Shown: positions 23,910-29,793 of the stretch, one piece after another
How positions within the stretch are numbered: position 1 is the first letter of the stretch
Layout: each line of letters begins with the position of its first letter
Virus record (IMG/VR): IMGVR_UViG_3300035698_008857
Span: 1-29,793 of that record
Strand: one strand, 5' to 3'
Source of the DNA: a virus
DNA length: 29,793 nt
Position numbers and translations under genes: made by a program
Notes under the pieces: model-generated
The model's input: only the letters and a program-made list of their open reading frames with translations
The model's database searches: none
Told to the model about the DNA's origin: nothing

Positions 23910-24395
23910 TTAATTCTCCTTTAAATAATCTAATGTTTCATTGATATCCATTTTTTGTTTCGTGTTATATTTTCTATACTTAACACGATCAATATTTCTC
24001 TTACCTGTTGGGTTGTTATTCCCTCCCCTTGGTTTAATTTTAATACCACAAATTCTCAAGCCCTTATCAACGGATGATTGTGATATTTTAAATTTCTTGG
24101 CTAATTCTCTAATTGATAATTTATTGTCCCAATATTCTGTGTTGAACATTTTGATAGGTGATTTATATCCTAATCGTTTGGATAATTCTACAAAGTTTAT
24201 TCCTGAGCGAATGCTTTTATTCACAGGAATATTTAATAATATCATTTCCTTATATATCCATGATCTATCACAGTTTGTAAGTTCACCAATTTTCATGGTT
24301 GATTGTTTTCTTTTACAATGCATATCGTACAGGAAATTATATTTATCTTTATATCCGTATTTTTTAATCGCGTTTTGTAATTTATTTTTTTTCAT
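23910..24395 (-). CDS. Two-helix-turn-helix DNA-binding protein, 161 aa
   Basis: The ATG at 24393-24395 has an AAGGGGG ribosome site; a GTG at 24449 would overlap the preceding zinc-ribbon gene. Residues 30-60 and 96-125 each look like a helix-turn-helix ('TMKIGELTNCDRSWIYKEMILLNI' and 'LSIRELAKKFKISQSSVDKGLRICGI'). The C-terminus is Lys/Arg/Asn-rich. It starts where the zinc-ribbon gene ends (ATGA overlap) and runs into the amidase. It may be a homing-endonuclease-like DNA-binding remnant or a middle-gene regulator. It has no nuclease motif that I can see. Confidence 0.6.
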   Translation of the reverse strand: MKKNKLQNAIKKYGYKDKYNFLYDMHCKRKQSTMKIGELTNCDRSWIYKEMILLNIPVNKSIRSGINFVELSKRLGYKSPIKMFNTEYWDNKLSIRELAKKFKISQSSVDKGLRICGIKIKPRGGNNNPTGKRNIDRVKYRKYNTKQKMDINETLDYLKEN

Positions 24396-24538
24396 AAAAT
24401 ACCCCCTTTTTTCTCCTTTGAATAAATTATAAAACTTGACCGGCACCATTTACATTTTACATGTTTTTGATTTGGTGATTTGATTTCGTATGTAAATTCT
24501 ATGCCACAAACTGGACATTTTAATTTTAAAATTCTCAT
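24392..24538 (-). CDS. Mini zinc-ribbon protein, 48 aa
   Basis: This 48-residue ORF contains 'CPVCG' (C8, C11) and 'CKWC' (C29, C32), a complete four-cysteine zinc ribbon. The stop overlaps the downstream ATG as ATGA and it starts two bases from the stop of the upstream 37-aa ORF. Such ribbons in phage early regions often bind DNA or inhibit host enzymes. Its partner is unknown. Confidence 0.65.
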   Translation of the reverse strand: MRILKLKCPVCGIEFTYEIKSPNQKHVKCKWCRSSFIIYSKEKKGGIL

Positions 24539-24539
24539 A

Positions 24540-24653
24540 TTAATAACCGTATAGATTCTTGTGAGTAACCTCTAAAGCGTGTTCTCTTTCTTCAAACGTT
24601 TCGTGTGTTTCGATTTGCCATAGAAGCCATTCAAAAAACATGTTCATTTTCAT
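24540..24653 (-). CDS. Tiny hypothetical protein, 37 aa
   Basis: An ATG at 24653 has an AAGGAG site eight bases upstream and the frame runs 37 codons to TAA. The start contains three Met in five residues, followed by 'FFEWLLWQIETHETFEERE', an amphipathic and possibly membrane-adjacent helix. It links the primase gene with the zinc-ribbon gene. No family was recognised. The strong ribosome site is the main support. Confidence 0.5.
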   Translation of the reverse strand: MKMNMFFEWLLWQIETHETFEEREHALEVTHKNLYGY

Positions 24654-24676
24654 AACCGTTTCTCCTTTTTTTAAAA

Positions 24677-26086
24677 TTAATTTTCCATACCTGGACCTAA
24701 AATTATATCATAAATACCCTTAAACGTTTCCCATGCATTCCATTTTTCTTTTGGACAATACAGAGTTGTAAATGGATCTTGTTTATTTATTAAACATAAA
24801 TTATCTTTTAAAGAAACGCAATATCTTGAGTGAACACATATCTTTTCCGATCCTGCGGAGCTCTCTTGTTCTACAGAACTATCTATTTCTTGATTTTTTA
24901 GCATCTGCTTATTTTCTTGCAGAGCTCTAATTGGTTGTTTTTGTTTTTGTTTGTCCTTGTATTTATTAAGTATTTTATCTTTGAAACCAGAGGGACTCCG
25001 GTCTTGTATTGTAGAAATTTCAGTGTCAAGAGTGAGATCTGGATTGATTTTAATTATTTCATCTTTTAACCATTTTGATATATCAACACCATCTTGAAAA
25101 TCTTCACCTGGATCTTTTCCTTTTTTAGAATAACAAATAACAGATTTTGGATATTGTTTTTTCCACCAATTTGCTTCAGACTGTCCAGCTTCATCATTGT
25201 CCATGTTGACAATGCCTGAACAATTTTTTAAATATTTATGAGTTTTTATATCTGGTCTGGATGTTGAATTTCCAATTGAATATATTTTAAACAATCCATA
25301 ACTTTCTTGAAATAATAACCATCCATCAATATCACTTTCGGTAACCATCCAAACTTTTGCAATAGAATCTTTAATATTCATATGATTATCATAATCAAAG
25401 TATCCGGAACTTGAACCACGCACCACGATAAATCTGTTTGTTGTAAGTGAATTTTCCTGTCTAATTCTCAGCCTTACCAATTTTCCATTATAGAACTGAG
25501 GTATTATCAAGCCTTCAGGTATCCAGATAGGTTTCGTCGACAACTTATCGTCCTTGTCTGATACTACCCCCCACGATTCAGGGCTAAAGTTTACTGGGTG
25601 AGCGTTATAGCCGAATCTTGCAATTTTAATTGTTTCATCAGAAATACCACGATTATTTAAATATTCTCTGTGTTTTTTTCCTGCGGAGCTTAGCAAATAT
25701 TTGAATTTTTCAAATAGAAATGCCTCTGCTTTTTTCTGCCATGTTTTGGAGGGTATTGTAATTTCGCGTGGTTGCCATACTATTTCATTCTGTCCAGGTT
25801 GTTCGATTGAAGTATTGAGAGAGGAAAATTTTCGTGTTTGTGGTGTAATTCCTAAATACTCACAAACTTCTAAGTATGTTTTATTACAGTATGTTTTAAC
25901 AAATTCTATATCATCACCGGCTTTTTTGCATTTGCGACAAACAAAGTGATTATTTTTAGGATGAATAGAAAATCTATCCTCACCACTGCACCAGGGGCAT
26001 GCACCGGAAAATTCTCCGCCATTGGTTGATGCTTTTTTTCTGTAAATATTTCCTGATTCTTTTTCAATTATTTCTAAAATATTCAT
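24677..26086 (-). CDS. DNA primase, CHC2 zinc ribbon plus Toprim, 469 aa
   Basis: It makes RNA primers for phage DNA replication with the SF3 helicase upstream. Residues 30-53 form the zinc ribbon: 'CPWC' (C30, C33), then 'CRKC' (C50, C53), in a 'GACPWCSGEDRFSIHP' context typical of CHC2-type primases. The Toprim domain is seen at 'VTESDIDGWLL' near 240 and 'VNMDNDEAGQ' near 290, which supply the acidic metal-binding residues. A Gln/Lys-rich linker follows and a C-terminal segment has four cysteines ('ICVHSRYC', 'LCLINK', 'LYCPKEKW'), possibly a second zinc site. A TATAAT on the coding strand (26107-26112) might be a -10 without a -35. Confidence 0.85.
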   Translation of the reverse strand: MNILEIIEKESGNIYRKKASTNGGEFSGACPWCSGEDRFSIHPKNNHFVCRKCKKAGDDIEFVKTYCNKTYLEVCEYLGITPQTRKFSSLNTSIEQPGQNEIVWQPREITIPSKTWQKKAEAFLFEKFKYLLSSAGKKHREYLNNRGISDETIKIARFGYNAHPVNFSPESWGVVSDKDDKLSTKPIWIPEGLIIPQFYNGKLVRLRIRQENSLTTNRFIVVRGSSSGYFDYDNHMNIKDSIAKVWMVTESDIDGWLLFQESYGLFKIYSIGNSTSRPDIKTHKYLKNCSGIVNMDNDEAGQSEANWWKKQYPKSVICYSKKGKDPGEDFQDGVDISKWLKDEIIKINPDLTLDTEISTIQDRSPSGFKDKILNKYKDKQKQKQPIRALQENKQMLKNQEIDSSVEQESSAGSEKICVHSRYCVSLKDNLCLINKQDPFTTLYCPKEKWNAWETFKGIYDIILGPGMEN

Positions 26087-26170
26087 AAAAACCTCAAAAG
26101 TGTAGGATTATACAACAAGGGCAAAAAAATAATGGGATTAACAAATATTATTAATAACTTACAAGACACG

Positions 26171-26256
26171 AAAAAAAAAGACCCTGTTTATTTTAAAAAT
26201 GCCCTTAGAATAAATTATTGATTTAATTAATAAAACATGCATTTAAGGGTCTTTTT
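26171..26256 (-). terminator. Long-loop hairpin with T9 tract upstream of the primase gene
   Basis: AAAAAGACCCT (26175-26185) and AGGGTCTTTTT (26246-26256) are exact inverted repeats. On the minus strand the stem is followed by a run of T's (26171-26179). A competing inner pairing uses CCCTTA and TAAGGG with a stretch at 26208-26217. It could be a terminator or attenuator between helicase and primase genes. The 60-base loop makes strength uncertain. Confidence 0.4.
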
Positions 26257-26406
26257 GAGCTTTTTTTCGAAATAAATTCTTCTTTTACACGTATTCTTTT
26301 TATATATTTATATATTTTATACATTTTATATATATATACTTTATTACTATTTACTACTATATTTACCCTTAAATAGAATATATATAATAATAAGTAATAG
26401 TTAGAA

Positions 26407-26458
26407 AGGGCATTTCTAAGGGAAAAGACAGGGCAAAAATTTCTGAGAGGGCATTTCT
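26407..26458. repeat. Short iteron-like direct repeats
   Basis: AGGGCATTTCT occurs at 26407-26417 and 26448-26458, with a longer variant AGGGCAAAAATTTCT at 26430-26444. They lie in the AT-rich gap between helicase and primase genes. Iterons of this type often bind replication initiators, but no initiator other than the SF3 helicase is visible here. Confidence 0.4.
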
Positions 26459-26617
26459 GGTTTTTATCAATTGTTGACATATCACCATTTCTAAATTCTG
26501 CGTGAAACAATTGGTAAAAATGTTTCACCAAATTTAAATAAAATAATTCTGCGTGAAACAATATGTGTTTTGGTGAAACATTTTTCATGAAAATATCACT
26601 TTTTTAAACGTCCATTA

Positions 26618-28186
26618 TTATAAAGTTACAATCCCTTTATAATAATGATAGCCGTCAATTTTTTTCTGTTTACCAAATCTTTCCGTCAAATCTTCTAATA
26701 CACGCTTTTTAGCCATTGGTTTATGACCAACATCGGTACACCATTCCTTATATCTATTATATAAATTCTTTGGACTTTCTTTTACACCAACATCAACCAC
26801 GCAACACTCAGTTATAAAATGACCAAATATATCCTGATTCTCCTGATATTCTTTTTTAGCTATCAGTACCTTATCAGGAGGCATCAGGCCGTATTCCTGC
26901 CACAACAAACAACCTTCAATCAACCACATAAGAATACCAGGGGATTGACTTTTTAATTTCATGGATAGGTTTTTGTCAGCTTTAAATTGATGAAGGTCAG
27001 CCGGGTCAGGATTATCAACGAACGAATTTACGTGGGGGATAAGGTGAAGACGATTCCAAAGTCCAGGATCATCAGGTGGCATCTTCGGCATTTTGTTTGT
27101 CAATGCACACATCAATGCAGAAAGAACAAACTCAGATTGACGTTTAGCATACATACCCCGGGCACTTTGTGTATCACCACCGGAAAACTCTTTAAACTTA
27201 GCCACGTCAAGGCGTTCATTCTTATTTGTTTCTGAAAACCATATGATACGTTTTCCTTGCATACTCATGGTGATTACATCTGGACCGTAAGAATTTTTTA
27301 TTTTACTTTCCATGATAAAATCAGCCGGACCCTTATAAGCAAGATCACCCAAAACGTATTTTAATATTTCAAAAAGAGTTGTCTTACCATTCCTGGCTTT
27401 TGGTCCCCAAAATATGGGAAAAATATGTTCAGTATTTAATCCGGTAATACCATATCCAAGAAGACGATGAACGTAATCAACCATTTCCTGGTCAGAATCA
27501 TACATTTCAAACAAGAACTTTTCCCACAAATCCCTTGGCGCCTCTTCACCGTTCCATTTAATAGGAGAAACAAGTCGAAGGTAATCAGATGGCTTTCCGT
27601 CCTGAAATTCACCTGTCTGCAAATCAAAACAACCATTTCGGCATCCCAATAACATTGGCTGTTTGTCCCATTCTTCACCAGTTGCACCCAATGAATTTAT
27701 ACCTGACCTTGAAAGTTTAAGGATTTTTTCTTTTTTGGATAAATCCCTTAATTGGGATATTCTCTTTAATAATAATTTTGAATTTTTTTCGTGCTTTTCT
27801 GATTTCACGAAATCTTCTTCTTTTTCGTGAATCTGCTGCGTCATGCTTTCGAAAATCTGCTGATCACCGTATAGTTGGATAACTTCTTTAATGAGGTTTA
27901 TTACATGATTGACCTTATCTAAGCGCCAGTAATGATCATTCCAATAATACCATTCTTTATGTAAATGATCATAAATATATCTGTCTTTTAAACATTTTAT
28001 AAGCAGGTATGCATCACCGTCTTCACCTTCATACAAAGCTTTTAAAACTGTTTTATTGCTTTTTGGTAAGTCGGAAACATTATCAGATACTTTAGATGTT
28101 TTATTCTTTTCGGAAGAAACATTATCTATTATCTGTTGTTCTATACTACCTGAGGTGCTTTTTTTAGATTGATTCATATTTTTCAA
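26618..28186 (-). CDS. SF3 replicative helicase, D5/P4 primase-helicase family, 522 aa
   Basis: The protein unwinds DNA for replication, probably as a hexamer. 'FWGPKARNGKTTLFEIL' (residues 259-275) is the Walker A motif, 'RIIWFSETN' near 313-321 is Walker B, 'KEFSGGDTQSARGMYAK' near 332-348 carries the expected arginine region, and 'ALTNKMPKMPPDDPGLWNR' is the sensor and motif C region. The 'GVINL'-like region is preceded by an N-terminal D5-type domain ('GCRNGCFDLQTGEF'). The N-terminal 45 residues are Ser/Lys-rich. The start is TTG 28186 or the ATG at 28177; both are consistent. It overlaps the upstream 76-aa gene by 23 bases. Confidence 0.88.
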   Translation of the reverse strand: MKNMNQSKKSTSGSIEQQIIDNVSSEKNKTSKVSDNVSDLPKSNKTVLKALYEGEDGDAYLLIKCLKDRYIYDHLHKEWYYWNDHYWRLDKVNHVINLIKEVIQLYGDQQIFESMTQQIHEKEEDFVKSEKHEKNSKLLLKRISQLRDLSKKEKILKLSRSGINSLGATGEEWDKQPMLLGCRNGCFDLQTGEFQDGKPSDYLRLVSPIKWNGEEAPRDLWEKFLFEMYDSDQEMVDYVHRLLGYGITGLNTEHIFPIFWGPKARNGKTTLFEILKYVLGDLAYKGPADFIMESKIKNSYGPDVITMSMQGKRIIWFSETNKNERLDVAKFKEFSGGDTQSARGMYAKRQSEFVLSALMCALTNKMPKMPPDDPGLWNRLHLIPHVNSFVDNPDPADLHQFKADKNLSMKLKSQSPGILMWLIEGCLLWQEYGLMPPDKVLIAKKEYQENQDIFGHFITECCVVDVGVKESPKNLYNRYKEWCTDVGHKPMAKKRVLEDLTERFGKQKKIDGYHYYKGIVTL

Positions 28187-28394
28187 TATAACCTTGAATT
28201 ATTTTTTTATATTCAATGCATAAAGCTTTAAAGGCATAGAAATTTTGCTCTAGTTCGAAATTTTCCATAACTAACTCAGATGGACAAAATGTTTCTAAAC
28301 CGTGTATAAATTTTCGTATTGGTACAGGTAACGCATTTATATTTTTTGAGGTAGGCAACCACGAATCATTAATTTCATATTGTATTTTTTTCAT
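28164..28394 (-). CDS. Small hypothetical protein, 76 aa
   Basis: A helical protein between the nuclease and helicase genes. It overlaps the nuclease stop as ATGA and the helicase start by 23 bases. The sequence 'LPVPIRKFIHGLETFCPSELVM' is a compact helical region and the C-terminus 'ALCIEYKKIIQGYIEKYESI' is an amphipathic helix. It may help load the helicase or act as an accessory factor. No family was recognised. Confidence 0.55.
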   Translation of the reverse strand: MKKIQYEINDSWLPTSKNINALPVPIRKFIHGLETFCPSELVMENFELEQNFYAFKALCIEYKKIIQGYIEKYESI

Positions 28395-28879
28395 AATTTA
28401 CAATACCTCATTTTACCTTTTAGTTGACGATCATCGTAAAACCGTTTCAGGGTCAAGAATATATGATTCTCAAGAAATGCTCTATTCGGACACAACCAAA
28501 CATGAATTCTATATCTCTGTGACCATGACATTAATGTTCTATATACAGACTTTGGTTTCATCATTGACATTGGTGGTGGGTCTTTTATGATAGTTCTTAA
28601 ATCAGCCTCTACGCCTATTTGTGCATGATCAAATTCAGACATTCTTTCAAATTCTTTTTCAAATCGTTCACGACCATTACCACACGATGAGAATAGGTCT
28701 GAAAGGCTTTTTCTTTCCAGACAAATAGAATGTTGTTGACCTGGATCACTCATTCCCTTAATAGAATAATCACCAGTTGTAAGAGTAGCCCATTCGATTT
28801 TTAAACCTGGGAATTTTTTATCTCCAATTTTATCATACAAAACTGGTCTTTGTTCTCTTTTATCCACAAGTATAATCAT
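28391..28879 (-). CDS. ERCC4-type (XPF-like) nuclease, 162 aa
   Basis: It is a single-domain structure-specific nuclease likely used in phage DNA repair, recombination or Holliday-type junction processing. 'VDKREQRP' (residues 5-12), 'LTTGDYSI' near 33-40 and 'LERKSLSDLFSSC' near 54-66 are the conserved ERCC4 nuclease elements. ERK and the Asp pair supply the metal-binding residues. 'GNGRERFEKEFERM' follows as expected. No helix-hairpin-helix domain or helicase is attached. Its stop overlaps the 76-aa gene, and the start overlaps the mini zinc-ribbon gene as ATGA. Confidence 0.82.
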   Translation of the reverse strand: MIILVDKREQRPVLYDKIGDKKFPGLKIEWATLTTGDYSIKGMSDPGQQHSICLERKSLSDLFSSCGNGRERFEKEFERMSEFDHAQIGVEADLRTIIKDPPPMSMMKPKSVYRTLMSWSQRYRIHVWLCPNRAFLENHIFLTLKRFYDDRQLKGKMRYCKL

Positions 28880-29040
28880 GATTTAAATTTTCTTTTTTTT
28901 ATATCTGGTCTTACATTTAAATCAAGGCCACAGTCTGGGCAAAAATTAAAAACCTGAAACGTAGCAACATAACCGCAGTTGCATTCCCAAAAACCTAAAT
29001 GATAACTTAAAAATTTTATTATCCTTTTTAATGTTTTCAT
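28876..29040 (-). CDS. Mini zinc-ribbon protein, 54 aa
   Basis: A 54-residue ORF carries 'ECNCGY' (C20, C22) and 'FCPDCGL' (C34, C37), giving a four-cysteine zinc ribbon. A basic N-terminal helix 'MKTLKRIIKFLS' and a basic tail flank it. The ATG forms TAATG with the regulator gene upstream and its TGA overlaps the nuclease ATG. It may be a DNA-binding adaptor for the nuclease or helicase. It differs from the second mini ribbon at 24392-24538 in spacing. Confidence 0.65.
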   Translation of the reverse strand: MKTLKRIIKFLSYHLGFWECNCGYVATFQVFNFCPDCGLDLNVRPDIKKRKFKS

Positions 29041-29222
29041 TATATGGCCTCACTGTCAGTTAATAATCTTTCAAGAGCTTTTAAATTATCAGCATCAGGA
29101 TTCTTAGTTATACCTCTTTCTATAAGCTGATACCCCATCAAAGACATACCGATTTTCACAGCAACTTCCGATTGCGTCAAACCTTTAATTCTTCTAAGTT
29201 TTCCATAATTAAGTTTTTTCAT
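29040..29222 (-). CDS. XRE/Cro-type helix-turn-helix regulator, 60 aa
   Basis: 'KLRRIKGLTQSEVAVKIGMSLMGYQLIERG' at residues 8-37 is a classic Cro/C1-type helix-turn-helix with the Gln-Ser-Glu-Val-Ala start of helix two. It is short, like Cro-type repressors, and has no C-terminal oligomerisation domain. It is the first gene of the early minus operon, driven by a strong promoter at 29253-29281 and divergent from the plus-strand gene, so it likely regulates both promoters and itself. An ordinary ATG with a GGGAAAAAT leader is used. Confidence 0.8.
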   Translation of the reverse strand: MKKLNYGKLRRIKGLTQSEVAVKIGMSLMGYQLIERGITKNPDADNLKALERLLTDSEAI

Positions 29223-29252
29223 ATTTTTCCCTTTTTGTTATAATTTATTTCA

Positions 29253-29281
29253 AGAATAAAGGAACTAAAATCATTTGTCAA
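29253..29281 (-). promoter_or_regulatory. Putative promoter for the early minus-strand operon
   Basis: Minus-strand TTGACA (29276-29281), a 17-base spacer and TATTCT (29253-29258) form a good sigma70 promoter just before the XRE-type gene. The -35 box lies next to the AAT repeat. Confidence 0.65.
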
Positions 29282-29284
29282 CAA

Positions 29285-29305
29285 AATAATAATAATAATA
29301 ATAAT
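29285..29305. repeat. AAT microsatellite (seven units) between divergent promoters
   Basis: Seven uninterrupted AAT units lie in the gap between the -35 boxes of the two divergent promoters, followed by five A's. Unit number changes would alter promoter spacing and local bending. Confidence 0.85.
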
Positions 29306-29312
29306 AAAAAGC

Positions 29313-29341
29313 TTGACTTTCTCGTAAGGTGCCTGTAGTGT
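29313..29341 (+). promoter_or_regulatory. Putative promoter for the plus-strand Ala-rich gene
   Basis: TTGACT (29313-29318), a 17-base spacer and TAGTGT (29336-29341) match sigma70 elements moderately. It points to the Imm5-like gene starting at 29404, leaving a 60-base leader. Confidence 0.5.
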
Positions 29342-29403
29342 GTGTTTTGTGAGTTTTGAAATAAATATTAATTTTGAAAAATACTTAAATTAAGAGGAGA
29401 AAA

Positions 29404-29793
29404 ATGAAGGTAACAGAAAAATGGATAAGTAAAAATAAAGTAAACTGTAATGAGTTTGAAGATGGTGTATACTGGTGGAAAATCAACAACCATTTTGACG
29501 AAATAGAAATAATTAACCTTCTTATTAAGGAAAATAAATTAACATGGGCAAATTGGTTTATTGTTAGAAGAATGTCATATAAACAATATGTATCATATGC
29601 TGTTTTCGCAGCCGAACAGGTTATTGATATATATGAAAAAAGACGCCCGAATGATGACAGGCCAAGAAAGGCGATTGAAGCGGCAAAAAAGTGCATAAAA
29701 AGCCCAACCATAAAAAACAAGCATGCTGCTGCTGATGCTGCTGATGCTGCTTATGCTGGTGCTGCCGGTGCTGATGCTGATGCTGCTTATGCT
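29404..29793 (+). CDS. Imm5-like protein with Ala/Asp repeat tail, partial at window end
   Basis: The ATG follows a strong AGAGGAG site and the frame stays open for 130 codons to the window edge. The segment 'VSYAVFAAEQVIDIYEKRRPNDDRP' with 'RKAIEAAKK' matches a family annotated as Imm5-like, recalled from phage and bacterial genomes, in which a helical N-terminus with W residues precedes it. Residues 107-130 are an Ala, Asp, Gly and Tyr repeat built from GCT and GAT codons that keeps going past the edge. Actual function in phages is unclear: immunity, exclusion or a regulatory role are all possible. It is the only plus-strand gene at this end and is divergent from the XRE regulator. Confidence 0.6.
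   Translation, partial: MKVTEKWISKNKVNCNEFEDGVYWWKINNHFDEIEIINLLIKENKLTWANWFIVRRMSYKQYVSYAVFAAEQVIDIYEKRRPNDDRPRKAIEAAKKCIKSPTIKNKHAAADAADAAYAGAAGADADAAYA

Larger units (their letters stand above)
26087..26617. other. Gene-free AT-rich region between primase and helicase genes, candidate replication origin
   Basis: This stretch of about 530 bases has no supportable gene; a possible 121-residue frame is AT-driven low complexity. It contains runs of TA, the repeats at 26407-26458, and a symmetrical element: AATTCTGCGTGAAACAAT occurs twice (26494-26511, 26545-26562), and AAAAATGTTTCACCAAA (26516-26532) is exactly inverted at 26569-26585. An AT-rich block with iterons beside SF3 helicase and primase genes is where an origin would be expected. 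Alternatively it is an operator or leader region. Confidence 0.5.

Noticed and set aside
26223-26588. A 121-residue minus-strand frame in the helicase-primase gap
   Set aside because: It is Asn/Lys/Tyr/Ile/Phe low complexity driven by AT content, covers repeat elements, and has no convincing ribosome site or domain.
29385-29720. Minus-strand frame of 111 residues opposite the Imm5-like gene
   Set aside because: It is a hydrophobic Ser/Phe-rich shadow of the plus-strand gene, which has a strong ribosome site and a recognised family motif.
22326-29793. CRISPR array, tRNA or integrase attachment site
   Set aside because: The repeats seen are few and irregular, no tRNA-like fold or integrase gene is visible, and no duplicated core sequence was identified.

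Overview
This window is one stretch of a tailed-phage (or prophage) genome. It is AT-rich, tightly packed and almost entirely coded on the minus strand. The virion genes match the P22 type of short-tailed phage: large terminase, P22 gp1-like portal, scaffold, P22 gp5-like coat protein, gp4-like head-tail adaptor, gp10-like tail hub, then fibre and ejection proteins in P22 order. Signal peptides and fibre-type proteins suggest a Gram-negative host, but nothing identifies it. I see no integrase, tRNA, DNA polymerase or insertion sequence, so lysogeny is open.

Layout, right to left, which is the direction of transcription. At 29404-29793 a plus-strand gene with an Ala-rich tail (Imm5-like) runs off the window. 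It is divergent from an XRE-type regulator (29040-29222) across a control region with two back-to-back promoters and an AAT microsatellite. The minus-strand early block follows: mini zinc ribbon, ERCC4-type nuclease, small protein, SF3 helicase, a 530-bp repeat-rich AT-rich gap (candidate replication origin), CHC2/Toprim primase, two tiny proteins, a helix-turn-helix protein, a T7-type amidase endolysin, and a strong terminator at 23419-23454.

At 22326-22681 lies a second control region. It drives three small plus-strand genes (22682-23364) one way and the late operon the other. The late promoter is followed by a hairpin plus eight T's before the first late gene, an arrangement reminiscent of Q-type antitermination.

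The late operon (22325 down to 11) holds DUF1353, TerS, a sulfotransferase-like protein wedged between TerS and TerL, TerL, a candidate holin or spanin, a secreted protein, a beta-helix tailspike, several small structural proteins, portal, zincin-like protein, scaffold, coat, a large secreted-looking repeat protein, gp4, gp10, needle/fibre candidates and ejection proteins. Many genes overlap as ATGA or TAATG, implying translational coupling.

Items most worth a second look are the sulfotransferase between the terminase subunits, the apparent ATA start of an ejection gene, a +1 frameshift splitting another ejection gene, the putative attenuated late promoter with nested palindromes, and two signal-peptide proteins inside the virion module.
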